From Anaerocolumna aminovalerica (GTDB taxonomy: Bacteria; Bacillota; Clostridia; Lachnospirales; Lachnospiraceae), in contig NZ_FOWD01000012.1 in NCBI RefSeq assembly GCF_900115365.1, forward strand, positions 47,592-111,591: a DNA stretch of 64,000 nt, in the 5' to 3' direction. The notes under the pieces were generated by a model. It was not told the origin of the DNA, searched no databases, and saw only the letters and a program-made list of their open reading frames with translations. A program made the translations under genes and the position numbers. Shown piece by piece: positions 52,517 to 61,355 of this stretch (the stretch's first letter is position 1; the number at the start of each line of letters is the position of its first letter).

Positions 52517-53794
52517 TTACTCTATTATAGTTTTTCCACCCATATAAGGCTGTAGTGCAACCGGAATATTAATAGTTCCATCCGGGTTTAGATTATTTTC
52601 TAAAAATGCAATTAACATTCTAGGAGGTGCAACTACCGTATTGTTTAAGGTATGAGCAAAGTATTTACCTTTTTCACCAACTACGCGGATCTTTAATCTA
52701 CGTGCCTGTGCATCACCTAAGTTTGAACAGCTTCCTACTTCAAAGTATTTTTGCTGCCTTGGAGACCATGCTTCTACGTCAATAGATTTTACTTTTAAGT
52801 CTGCTAAGTCACCGGAGCAGCATTCCAGGGTTCTTACAGGAATGTCTAAAGAGCGGAATAAGTCTACGGTGTTCTGCCACAACTTATCAAACCACATCAT
52901 GCTGTCTTCCGGATCACATACAACGATCATTTCTTGTTTTTCAAATTGGTGGATACGGTATACACCTCTTTCTTCTATACCATGGGCACCTTTTTCTTTT
53001 CTAAAACAAGGAGAGTAGCTGGTCAGAGTTTGTGGAAGAGAAGTATCTGGAATTATGGTATCAATGAATTTACCAATCATGGAATGTTCACTGGTTCCGA
53101 TCAGATATAAATCTTCTCCCTCAATTTTATACATCATGGCATCCATTTCTGCAAAGCTCATAACACCGGTAACAACGTCACTGCGGATCATAAATGGCGG
53201 TATACAATAAGTAAATCCACGATCGATCATGAAATCTCTTGCATAAGAAATTACTGCTGAATGAAGTCTTGCAATATCTCCCATTAAATAATAGAAACCG
53301 TTTCCTGCAACTTTTCTTGCACTTTCTAAGTCGATGCCATTGAATTTTTCCATAATATCAGCATGGTAAGGAACTTCAAAGTCTGGAACTACCGGTTCTC
53401 CATAGCGTTTGATTTCTACATTCTCACTATCGTCTTTACCAATTGGAACACTTGGATCAATAATATTTGGAATGGTCATCATGATTTTTGTTATCTTTTC
53501 CTGCAAATCCGTTTCTTTTGTTTCCAACTCAGCTAAACGGTCGGATTTAGCAGTTACTTGATTTTTCATTTCTTCTGCTTCATCTTTTTTGCCTTGAGCC
53601 ATTAAGCCGCCGATTTGCTTAGAAATTTTATTTCTTTCCGCTCTTAAGTTATCTGCTTCTTGCTTTACCTGTCTGCTTTCCTGATCCAGTTCAATTACTT
53701 CATCTACTAATGGAAGTTTATGATCCTGGAATTTGTTCTTCATATTTTGTTTTACAATATCGGGATTTTCTCTGACAAATTTTAAATCTAACAT
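52517..53794 (-). CDS. serS: Seryl-tRNA synthetase
   Basis: 425 aa, ATG behind AGGAGGAAAT. N-terminal tRNA-binding coiled coil (about 25-105), then the class II catalytic core: motif 2 'SPCFRKEKGAHGIEERGVYRIH' (within 20-residue limits: 'CFRKEKGAHGIEERGVYR'), motif 3 'TLNNTVVAPPRMLIAFLEN'. It charges tRNA-Ser (and tRNA-Sec where present). The length is standard. Controlled by the T-box leader immediately upstream. Confidence 0.97.
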   Translation of the reverse strand: MLDLKFVRENPDIVKQNMKNKFQDHKLPLVDEVIELDQESRQVKQEADNLRAERNKISKQIGGLMAQGKKDEAEEMKNQVTAKSDRLAELETKETDLQEKITKIMMTIPNIIDPSVPIGKDDSENVEIKRYGEPVVPDFEVPYHADIMEKFNGIDLESARKVAGNGFYYLMGDIARLHSAVISYARDFMIDRGFTYCIPPFMIRSDVVTGVMSFAEMDAMMYKIEGEDLYLIGTSEHSMIGKFIDTIIPDTSLPQTLTSYSPCFRKEKGAHGIEERGVYRIHQFEKQEMIVVCDPEDSMMWFDKLWQNTVDLFRSLDIPVRTLECCSGDLADLKVKSIDVEAWSPRQQKYFEVGSCSNLGDAQARRLKIRVVGEKGKYFAHTLNNTVVAPPRMLIAFLENNLNPDGTINIPVALQPYMGGKTIIE

Positions 53795-53833
53795 TTGATT
53801 TCCTCCTGTAATTTGAATTATACTTGGTTGGGT

Positions 53834-54110
53834 ATCGGAATTTATTTTGGCAATAAAAAAATTCCTTCACCCATTTACAAAAAATATGGGACGAAAGGAA
53901 TCCGCGTTGCCACCCAAATTGCTGATTATAAAGATATTAGATATTAAAATCTTTGCTATCAATATAAGCATCAGCCACTCAAATAGTAAGATAAAGGTTA
54001 CCGGCCTTCAGTTTATCACTGACAGCTCCAAAAGTGGAAAGATTTAAACCTTTCACCGATTCACACCAACCATCGGCTCTCTGAAGAAATTTATAAATCG
54101 TAGCTTTTAT
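53834..54110 (-). promoter_or_regulatory. T-box riboswitch leader of serS
   Basis: On the minus strand the T-box core TGGGTGGCAACGCGGA is followed by the terminator arms ATTCCTTTCGTCCCAT and ATGGGTGAAGGAAT, then a run of T's (plus 53856-53863). Upstream is a stem I region with AGAGAGCCGATGGTTGGTGTGAATC (shown here only by its core GGTTGGTGTGAATC). Uncharged tRNA-Ser should prevent termination. I could not fix the Ser specifier codon with certainty. Confidence 0.92.
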
Positions 54111-54404
54111 CATTGCTGTTTTCAATATTTATTGTATTATATAATGATTTTAAAAAATTTACAAGTACATAATTTAATAATTGATAACTATTAGAATTAT
54201 TACTTATAAAAAAGGCATTAGGATAATTTTTATTGACTTATGAAATGCTTTTTTACTTTATATAAACTAACCTATAGACTTATTATGCGGCATGGAATGA
54301 TTGCCGTTGGTCATGCATTTTTTTAAAGAAACCTCACCTGTAAAACACAAAGATACCTGATTTATCATTTCATTGGGAGCATACTACAATTAAAAACAAT
54401 TAAA

Positions 54405-54546
54405 TGGAGGAAGAATCCGATTAAACCAGGTTTTGTGTAGTTTTACCTTTCAGGCTTAAACCAACAAAACGGCCAGAGACGTCAAAATAGCGGGAGATGA
54501 GAAACAATGGCCATACCAATAGTCTCCTTGTGGGATTCTTCTTCCA
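54405..54546. other. Structured 142-bp element with 14-bp inverted ends
   Basis: TGGAGGAAGAATCC (54405-54418) pairs with GGATTCTTCTTCCA (54533-54546), one G-T pair. The interior has further short pairings (GGCC/GGCC). It may be a small non-coding RNA or a miniature transposon remnant; no coding frame is seen in 54150-54589. Confidence 0.45.
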
Positions 54547-54589
54547 GTTCAGGCTGATAATTTTGTATTAAAAATGGTATTCGTTTTCT

Positions 54590-55846
54590 TTAATCTACTT
54601 TTCTCTTAACATGGCTTATAATAAACCTGCTTTTAGGCAGAGTAGGAATTCTGCATAAACGGTATTTTAAGTTTTGTGCCGGTACTTTATAGGACAAGTG
54701 ATTCGCTATAAAATCAAGACTTGCTTTCATAACTTCTATAGTAACCATTTCACCGGCGCATCTGTGTCCTTCCATATTTCCTCCACCTTGAGGCATGAAT
54801 AGATAAGGATTGTCCTCCCAATCAGAAAAACGTTCCGGATTAAATTCGTAAGGATTCAACCATATTCTTGAATCATGGTTCATCCCATAAATATCTAATA
54901 AGACAAGGGTGCCTTTCTGAAACAAATATTCATTCCATAGAAAGTCCTTTTTTACTAAGGCCCCTACGAATGGAGTAAAAGGATAGAGACGTCTTACTTC
55001 TTGTACAAACATTTCATTATAATCAGGATTCCGTAATTGTAATTTTTTTCTGCACTCAGGATGTTTCAGCATTGCCAGTGCACCAAAGGTAATATAAGTA
55101 GCGATAGCAACAATGGGTCTTATTATATTCAATAATTCTACTGCAGCAACTTGTGGATTTAATAATTTACTATTCTGGTTTCGATGCCAGGCTATGATAT
55201 AAGCAGCGGAATTCTTTTTTGGCTTTATTTTACCTGTACGAATCTGAATAATAATATCACTTATCCATTTTTCTGACCTTTTTCGGGCACTGCATCCCTG
55301 CCAATACCTGGGTCCAACTGCACCGAATCCATCTACCATTTTACCAAGATCAAAGGCTCTTTGCTCTATTTCATAGTATTCCAAAGGAACACCAGCCCAT
55401 CTGCAGGCCACCTGACATAATAATATCTGTACTTCGTCAAATAGAACAATATTTCCGTTATTCCAGCGGATACTATTATATTCCCATTGAAATCTGGTAT
55501 AATGTATGAGAGTCTTTAAATTTTCCGGAGTCATGATGGAAAGAAACATTTGTTTTCGATTTTGATGCATCTTGCCATCCAGACCTTGAACACCTTGTTG
55601 GCCAAATAAGGTTTTTTGTACTCTTTTTGGTGCAGCTCCTTTTCTTTTAAATAAACTTTCATTATAAAAAATTTTTGCAGCTTCTTCTCCTGTAAAACAT
55701 ATAGCCTTTTTACAGAATAATCTTGTCTGGAAAATATCAGTTTCATATTTTCTGCATCTGTTTTGTATAAAAGGATACCCTTCCATCAATAAGCATAGAC
55801 TGCTGTCTATTGTTTTATCACAAGGCATTTTCTTTATTCTACTCAT
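54590..55846 (-). CDS. Cytochrome P450 of the CYP152 fatty-acid peroxygenase type
   Basis: 418 aa, ATG behind AGGAGAAATT. The haem-ligand Cys363 lies in 'GGGNMEGHRCAGEMVTIE', as in P450BSbeta (also Cys363). The I-helix lacks the usual acid-alcohol pair and has Arg243-Pro244 in 'LLNIIRPIVAIATY', the CYP152 hallmark: the Arg binds the fatty-acid carboxylate, which acts as general acid. 'GLDGKMHQNRKQMF' also fits. The enzyme should hydroxylate or decarboxylate fatty acids using H2O2, without a reductase partner, and none is encoded nearby. Unexpected in an anaerobe; it may use or remove peroxide. Confidence 0.9.
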   Translation of the reverse strand: MSRIKKMPCDKTIDSSLCLLMEGYPFIQNRCRKYETDIFQTRLFCKKAICFTGEEAAKIFYNESLFKRKGAAPKRVQKTLFGQQGVQGLDGKMHQNRKQMFLSIMTPENLKTLIHYTRFQWEYNSIRWNNGNIVLFDEVQILLCQVACRWAGVPLEYYEIEQRAFDLGKMVDGFGAVGPRYWQGCSARKRSEKWISDIIIQIRTGKIKPKKNSAAYIIAWHRNQNSKLLNPQVAAVELLNIIRPIVAIATYITFGALAMLKHPECRKKLQLRNPDYNEMFVQEVRRLYPFTPFVGALVKKDFLWNEYLFQKGTLVLLDIYGMNHDSRIWLNPYEFNPERFSDWEDNPYLFMPQGGGNMEGHRCAGEMVTIEVMKASLDFIANHLSYKVPAQNLKYRLCRIPTLPKSRFIISHVKRKVD

Positions 55847-56229
55847 AGTGAATTTCTCCTATCATAATTGAAAGATTTATAGGTATTATGTGTATATGCA
55901 GATATTTCATTCTCAATTATCAAATATTAAAATACACATTTTGTAAATTTCTATTGATTTCATTTTTAATTAGTGTTAAAATTGGTGGAAAATTAGGTAA
56001 ATCAGATATATCAATGTTAATATATACAAAAAGTACGAATATTTATAAAAAACAACATAAAAAATAGATATATTTTCATAGAAAATTTTGTGAATTAGAA
56101 TCAGCCAATTATATATATTTTACGAATAAATATCATATTTATGGAAAAAATATAGTATGTTGAATATTTTTAACTTATTTATATGATTTTTTTTAATGTT
56201 TATTCATAAAGTATGGCGAAGAAAGTACA
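55847..56229. other. AT-rich intergenic region between divergent genes
   Basis: About 380 bases, extremely AT-rich, with no coding frame or hairpin I trust. It should hold the promoters of the P450 (minus) and ligase-like (plus) genes. Confidence 0.5.
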
Positions 56230-57504
56230 ATGGCTGCAAAGGTATTTGAAACTGGCATCATTTCATGGAAGGTGGTACAATCATTTCCATTAAAGCTATA
56301 CCACCTATTACATAATTTACGAAAAGAGGAATTTATTATAGAAGACATGAATGTAATACAACATAAAGATAATAACTTATTTTCAGAAACAGCAATTGTA
56401 GTATTGGCAGCAGCTGCGGTGTTTCTGCCATTTATTATTTCAGGAATTGTTCTTATATCGTTAGCAATATATATTATTTTTAAAAAACAGACAAGACGTT
56501 TAATCCTTATACACGAAGGTTCAAAAGTTTTATTCATATTCTGTGCCTTTGCTTTTTTTATTGCGGCTATTTATAAAAACTGGATTGGATTGCTTGTAGC
56601 CTTTGGCTTTACCCTGGCATTTGTATTAGGATTGTATTTACGAAGTGTTATGACAAGGATACTTTTTGAGAGAGTTTTAACCATGGTATGCGTATTGAGT
56701 TTAATGGGAACGGTTTATGCCTTGGTGGAAAAATTTGTATTTCCCTATTTTAACATAGGAAGTAGAGTGAACCGGGCATCAGCAATGTTTTTTTACCCCA
56801 ATTATTTTGGTACTATCATAAGTATGGTGATTATTATCTGTGCCTATAAAGTACTGACACGTCAGGGTAAAAAGTGGTTCTATTATTTCATTGCATCTAT
56901 GAATGTAATCAGCTTATATTTATGTGAGAGTATGTTTGCATGGGTTGAAATTTTTCTTGGTGTAGCTGTATTGCTTTTTCTTCTTAAAATGCACCGGCTC
57001 CTTGCAATATGGCTTTTGTTGGCTACTTTTGCCAGTTTTATTATACTTGTACTTAATGTGAATATTATTCCCCGTCTTTACCAGGCAGAGGTTACAACGG
57101 AAATTCGTTTTGATATATGGGATTTTGCCATAAAGCAGATAATGAAAGCTCCTTTATTGGGACATGGTTTTATGTCCTATATGTATACGGATGCAGATCA
57201 GCATCTTGGATATTTGGTACCTCATTCCCACAGTATTATTCTTGAGCTGCTGATGGATTTTGGAATCGTGGGAACGGTTTTGTTTCTGTGGTACTTTGTA
57301 AAATATACTATCACTTTAGTAAAAACTTTTATTAATGAAAAGAAAACCCGAATTACTTCATTAATATTTGCCATATCGGCTGCGGCTTTGGTTCATGGAT
57401 TGGCCGATTTAACACTTATGTGGATACAGACCTTGCCTTTGTTTTTATTTATATTGGCAGGTTTGGGAGCTTATGAAAAGAAAATTGAGACAGAGGTAGT
57501 ATAA
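56230..57504 (+). CDS. O-antigen ligase/polymerase-like membrane protein (Wzy/WaaL family)
   Basis: 424 aa from ATG 56230 (weak ribosome site; ATG 56347 is another possible start). About ten membrane helices. The family's large loop carries 'GHGFMSYMYTD' and 'LVPHSHSIILELLMDFGIVGTVLF', where the His and following helix are diagnostic of the O-antigen ligase superfamily (PF04932). It should polymerise or transfer a lipid-linked polysaccharide on the outer face of the membrane. It stands alone, without glycan genes around it. Confidence 0.82.
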   Translation: MAAKVFETGIISWKVVQSFPLKLYHLLHNLRKEEFIIEDMNVIQHKDNNLFSETAIVVLAAAAVFLPFIISGIVLISLAIYIIFKKQTRRLILIHEGSKVLFIFCAFAFFIAAIYKNWIGLLVAFGFTLAFVLGLYLRSVMTRILFERVLTMVCVLSLMGTVYALVEKFVFPYFNIGSRVNRASAMFFYPNYFGTIISMVIIICAYKVLTRQGKKWFYYFIASMNVISLYLCESMFAWVEIFLGVAVLLFLLKMHRLLAIWLLLATFASFIILVLNVNIIPRLYQAEVTTEIRFDIWDFAIKQIMKAPLLGHGFMSYMYTDADQHLGYLVPHSHSIILELLMDFGIVGTVLFLWYFVKYTITLVKTFINEKKTRITSLIFAISAAALVHGLADLTLMWIQTLPLFLFILAGLGAYEKKIETEVV

Positions 57505-57624
57505 TCTTATAATCGTAGAATAATCACCAAATTTATTTTAAGCACTTTCATTGCTTAAATTTTAAACACTGTCTATTTGACAAACAGCTATTTTACTGTT
57601 ACAATAGATTTGAAATTATATATG

Positions 57625-57775
57625 ATTCTGGTAGGTGAGGCTACTATAAGGATACGGATTGCTGCCGCGAAGTGATGGAGACATCATGAGAAGGTTGAAC
57701 AGGCTATATCGAATCAAGGTATAGCATAATGCAATTTCATTGCCTTATAGAGCTAAAGCTCAAACGGTGATTATT
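57625..57775 (+). promoter_or_regulatory. M-box (ykoK) magnesium riboswitch
   Basis: Conserved M-box segments are seen in order: GTAGGTGAGGCTACTATA, GATTGCTGCCGCGAAG, GATGGAGACATC, AACAGGC, ATCAAGGTATAGCATAATGCAA (core AGCATAATGCAA), CCTTATAGAGCTAAAGCTC. Mg2+ binding folds the aptamer and favours termination. It stands before mgtE, its usual target. Confidence 0.93.
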
Positions 57776-57792
57776 TTGACATACGCGGATTT

Positions 57793-57833
57793 ATCCCGTG
57801 CATCCTTTGAGCATGCATGGGATTTATTTTTTT
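57793..57833 (+). terminator. M-box expression-platform terminator
   Basis: ATCCCGTGCAT (57793-57803) pairs with ATGCATGGGAT (57813-57823), then TTATTTTTTT. Confidence 0.88.
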
Positions 57834-57858
57834 GCTTATTTTAGTGGAGGTGAGCATT

Positions 57859-57942
57859 TTGGACAGTAGTCCTGGGCGAAGTAGACAAAATAATATAATT
57901 GGATATGGTAGTTTGATGCTCACTGATATTACAAGTGTTTGA
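57859..57942 (+). CDS. Possible 27-codon leader peptide in the mgtE leader
   Basis: TTG 57859 with GGAGGTGAGC at a proper distance, ending at TGA 57942; product MDSSPGRSRQ NNIIGYGSLM LTDITSV (given in short blocks). Its last codons contain the left arm of the terminator at 57925, so translation could prevent termination. Coding status is inferred from SD and arrangement only. Confidence 0.4.
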   Translation: MDSSPGRSRQNNIIGYGSLMLTDITSV

Positions 57943-57960
57943 TAGGTAATATCTCTTTTT
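57925..57960 (+). terminator. Second terminator in the mgtE leader, overlapping the leader peptide
   Basis: GATATTAC (57925-57932) pairs perfectly with GTAATATC (57946-57953), then TCTTTTT. Confidence 0.7.
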
Positions 57961-57973
57961 GGCAAGCATTTTT

Positions 57974-58019
57974 ACTGTCGTATCCGAGGCAAAATTAATA
58001 CGGCAGTATTTTTATGCTT
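57974..58019 (+). terminator. Third hairpin in the mgtE leader, next to the ribosome site
   Basis: ACTGTCGTAT (57974-57983) pairs with ATACGGCAGT (57998-58007), then ATTTTTAT. AAGCAT (57964-57969) and ATGCTT (58014-58019) can extend it. It ends just before AAGGGAGG of mgtE. Confidence 0.65.
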
Positions 58020-58037
58020 AAAAAAGGGAGGAAAAAT

Positions 58038-59369
58038 ATGACAAATATTGAATTGCTTACATTACTTGAGGAAAATAAATTAAAATTAATTCATGAAGAA
58101 CTTTCTAAATACAATCCAGTTGACCTTGCAAGTCTGCTGTCAAAGCTGGATGAAGAAAAGTTAGTTATTGTTTTTAGAATACTTGATAAAGAAAAAGCAG
58201 CAGAAGCTTTTTCCTATATGGAAAATGATCTCCAGCAAACATTAATAAAAACACTTAGTAAACAGGATATTAAGACAATATTTAATTCCATGTATGCTGA
58301 CGATGCCGTTGACTTTTTAAGCGATATGCCTGCTAATGTAGTAACACAATTACTTGAAAATGTGGATAATGAAACACGTGCGGATATCAATTATTTGCTT
58401 CAATACTCAGAAGATAGTGCCGGTAGCATTATGACGGTTGAGTTTATTGAATTACACCCCACAATGACAGTAAAACAGGCACTGGATAAAATTCGCAAAG
58501 TGGGTATTGACAGTGAGACTGTTTATACATGCTATGTAGTTGTAAAGCACAAATTACTGGGTATAGTTTCAGCAAAAGACCTAATGATTCGCGACAGTGA
58601 AACTCTTATCAGTGATTTAATGAAAGATAACTATGTATCTATTAAAACAACCGATGATAGAGAAACTGCTGCAAATTTGTTCCGTAAATATGGTCTGCTG
58701 GCGATACCTGTAGTTGATTCGGAAGGCTGTATCGTCGGTATTGTAACCTTTGATGATGCAATTGATGTTTTGACAGATGAGACAACGGAAGATATGCAAA
58801 AGATGGCTGCTATGACAGCAAATGATGATCCGTATTTGAAAACTTCTGTTTGGAAACATGCAAAACATAGAATTGTATGGCTTTTGATTTTAATGTTTTC
58901 TGCAACTATTACCGGTTCAATTATCAGCAATTATGAAAGTGCTTTTGCTATAATTCCGCTGCTTGTTTCCTTTATCCCTATGCTGATGGATACCGGCGGA
59001 AATTGCGGCTCTCAAAGTTCTACACTAGTTATACGTGGCTTGGCAGTGGAAGAATTACAGTTTTCCGACACTCTTAAGATTGTTTGGAAAGAGTTTAGAG
59101 TTTCACTGATAGTAGGTGTAACATTAGCTGTTGCAAATGGTCTGCGAATTGTACTTATGTACAAGGATATACAATTAGCTTTAGTTGTATCTCTATCATT
59201 AGTTGGAACTATTATTATAGCCAAAATAGTTGGATGTTTACTGCCCATTCTTGCCAAAAAGTGCAAGTTGGATCCTGCTATTATGGCAGCACCAATCATT
59301 ACAACTGTTGTAGATACATTTTCTATTATAATTTATTTTAATATTGCAACATTGATCTTCAAGCTGTAA
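58038..59369 (+). CDS. mgtE: Magnesium transporter MgtE
   Basis: 443 aa from ATG 58038 (AAGGGAGG before it; an in-frame ATG 24 bases earlier is upstream of the SD). N-terminal superhelical domain (about 5-125), two CBS domains (about 130-250: 'SAGSIMTVEFIELHPTMTV', 'LLGIVSAKDLM', 'YGLLAIPVVDSEGCIVGIVTFDDA'), then five membrane helices with the Mg2+-selective 'PMLMDTGGNCGSQSS'. Mg2+ channel gated by cytosolic Mg2+ at the CBS/N domains. Leader control by the M-box agrees with the function. Confidence 0.96.
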   Translation: MTNIELLTLLEENKLKLIHEELSKYNPVDLASLLSKLDEEKLVIVFRILDKEKAAEAFSYMENDLQQTLIKTLSKQDIKTIFNSMYADDAVDFLSDMPANVVTQLLENVDNETRADINYLLQYSEDSAGSIMTVEFIELHPTMTVKQALDKIRKVGIDSETVYTCYVVVKHKLLGIVSAKDLMIRDSETLISDLMKDNYVSIKTTDDRETAANLFRKYGLLAIPVVDSEGCIVGIVTFDDAIDVLTDETTEDMQKMAAMTANDDPYLKTSVWKHAKHRIVWLLILMFSATITGSIISNYESAFAIIPLLVSFIPMLMDTGGNCGSQSSTLVIRGLAVEELQFSDTLKIVWKEFRVSLIVGVTLAVANGLRIVLMYKDIQLALVVSLSLVGTIIIAKIVGCLLPILAKKCKLDPAIMAAPIITTVVDTFSIIIYFNIATLIFKL

Positions 59370-59644
59370 TAAAGCCTATGAACATAAATCAAACTATCAA
59401 CCGGTATTATTTTGTTGGTAGTTTGATTTATTTACTTCAATGTAAAGATTCAAAGTCAGTTTTCTTCATATATTAATTTTAACTATTAAAATAATTCAGG
59501 TAAAAGATTTTAACTTAATAATGGAAACTAAATATTATTGGTGTGACACTAATAAAAATTCAGATTACATATTAATAAAGGAGATATCAAAAATAACAGT
59601 TTTGCAGGAGCGTCCATATAATTATAAAGTATTCATAAAAGGTA

Positions 59645-59751
59645 AAGGCGGTAAGTGAGCAATTGTTATGCTTCCCTTGTGGTAGACAGTTTAAATAATA
59701 AAAAAACTGTTTATTACAGAAGAACATAGCAATTTACACACTTACCGCCTT
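59645..59751. other. Long imperfect hairpin (107 bp)
   Basis: AAGGCGGTAAGTG (59645-59657) pairs with CACTTACCGCCTT (59739-59751), continued by AATTGTTATG/CATAGCAATT, and inside lies ACAGTTT/AAACTGT. It stands alone in a 720-base gene-free gap (59370-60092). It might be a small RNA, a miniature transposon or a cruciform. Confidence 0.55.
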
Positions 59752-60092
59752 ATATTTACGTTTGAGTACAATGTTACAAAAATCACTTTTATATTATTAA
59801 TTAAGATATAAAAAATTACTAATTTGCTTAAAATCAGTATGAATATTGTGGAAAAAGTTAAAATCAGAAAGAAAAAGTTAATAAAAAAAGCGGACCTTTT
59901 TAGATATAATAAAATATAATAAACAAAACAAATATATTAGTATTATTTATAAACCCCATTAGAAACTATCATATCTAGACTTTTTTCGACTTATGTTGAT
60001 ATAATAGCCACGTTGATGAAGTAAGTGAAATAACCATCAAGGACAGCTCTGTTTTGATGGCGGTTATTATTCATACAAAAGGAGACTTAACA

Positions 60093-60890
60093 TTGTTCAC
60101 GATAAAAAATTATGTAGTGGTGAAAGACCTGGAAGAAGCTTATGTACTAAATCAAAAGAGAAGTAATGTAGTATTAGGAGGCATAGCCTGGCTCAAAATG
60201 GGGGAACGCAATATACAAAATGCCATAGATTTAAGTGGCTTAGGCTTAGATAAAATTGAAGAGACAGAAGAGGGCTTTGAAATTGGATCTATGGTAACCC
60301 TTCGGGAATTGGAAACTAATACAGCTCTAAACAGCTATTTTAATGGTGTAATTGCAAAATCCACAGAACATATCGTTGGGGTACAATTTAGAAATTGTGC
60401 AACAGTTGGTGGAAGCATATTCAGCAGATTTGGATTTTCGGATATACTTACCTGTCTCTTAGCATTAGATGCTTATGTTGAACTTTATAAAGGCGGGGTA
60501 ATACCCTTAAGGGAGTTTGCAGATATGCCAAAAGACAATGATATCTTAGTAAAGGTAATAATTAAAAAAGATAGGAGAGAAGTTTCTTATCTGACCCACA
60601 GAAGAACGGCTACGGATATTCCGGTTATAGCTTGTACTGTTGCCAGGGTGAATCATAAATGGCAGGTGGTTTTAGGTGCCAGACCTTCCAAAGCAAAACT
60701 ATTATTAGATAAGGAACAAATGTTAAGCAATAATCCTACAGAGGAAGAGATAAATAAATTTATTGAATATATAAAAGAGAACATCCAGTTTGGAAGTAAC
60801 ATGCGGGCAAGCGCAGAGTTTCGCAAACATTTAGCAGGAGTACTATGTAAACGGGGAATCAAAGAGATTACAGAAAGGAAGGGGTTATGA
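60093..60890 (+). CDS. Molybdenum hydroxylase FAD-binding subunit (XdhB/CoxM type)
   Basis: 265 aa from TTG 60093, with AAAAGGAG eight bases upstream (longer frame to 60054 lacks a ribosome site). FAD-binding motifs: 'NVVLGGIAWLKMGERNI' (PCMH-type loop), 'AEHIVGVQFRNCATVGGSIF' (here 'VQFRNCATVGGSI'), typical of CO dehydrogenase/xanthine dehydrogenase medium subunits. It transfers electrons from the Fe-S subunit to NAD or a quinone-type acceptor via FAD. It overlaps the next gene by 4 bases. Confidence 0.9.
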   Translation: MFTIKNYVVVKDLEEAYVLNQKRSNVVLGGIAWLKMGERNIQNAIDLSGLGLDKIEETEEGFEIGSMVTLRELETNTALNSYFNGVIAKSTEHIVGVQFRNCATVGGSIFSRFGFSDILTCLLALDAYVELYKGGVIPLREFADMPKDNDILVKVIIKKDRREVSYLTHRRTATDIPVIACTVARVNHKWQVVLGARPSKAKLLLDKEQMLSNNPTEEEINKFIEYIKENIQFGSNMRASAEFRKHLAGVLCKRGIKEITERKGL

Positions 60891-61354
60891 TTATGGAAAT
60901 TAGTTTATGGCTTAATAATGTATTTATAAAAGATAATATAGCACCGGATACCCTTCTTTTAGATTATGTCCGTTCCAAGGGTTGTTATAGTGTAAAACGG
61001 GGATGTGAAACTTCAAACTGCGGATTATGTACTGTTATTTTAGAAGGAAAGCCTGTGTTATCCTGTTCTACTTTGGCGGTACGTGCCAACGGCAAACATG
61101 TAATTACCATGGAAGGGCTTCAGGAAGAAGCAGCGGAAGTGGGTGGATTCTTAGCAGACCAAGGTTCTGAGCAATGTGGATTTTGCAGTCCCGGATTTAT
61201 TATGAATGTGATTTCTATGAGTAAAGAATTAAAAGATCCTACCTTAGAAGAGGTAAAAGGATATCTTGCCGGTAATTTATGCAGATGCACCGGTTACCAA
61301 AGCCAGTTACGGGCGGTTTTAAACTATCTTAATGCAAAGAAGGAGGCAAAATAA
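60887..61354 (+). CDS. Molybdenum hydroxylase [2Fe-2S] subunit (XdhC/CoxS type)
   Basis: 155 aa, ATG overlapping the preceding stop (ATGA). First cluster: Cys40, Cys45, Cys48, Cys60 ('GCETSNCGLC'). Second cluster: Cys97, Cys100 ('QCGFCSPG'), Cys132, Cys134 ('LCRCTGYQ'). Carries electrons from the molybdenum centre to the FAD subunit. The first cluster starts with 'CETSNCGLC', as in XDH-like rather than plant-ferredoxin order. Confidence 0.95.
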   Translation: MIMEISLWLNNVFIKDNIAPDTLLLDYVRSKGCYSVKRGCETSNCGLCTVILEGKPVLSCSTLAVRANGKHVITMEGLQEEAAEVGGFLADQGSEQCGFCSPGFIMNVISMSKELKDPTLEEVKGYLAGNLCRCTGYQSQLRAVLNYLNAKKEAK

Positions 61355-61355
61355 T

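Noticed and set aside
53834..54110. Assigning the T-box specifier codon
   Set aside because: Both a UCC and an AGC triplet occur in the candidate specifier region; without folding I cannot decide.
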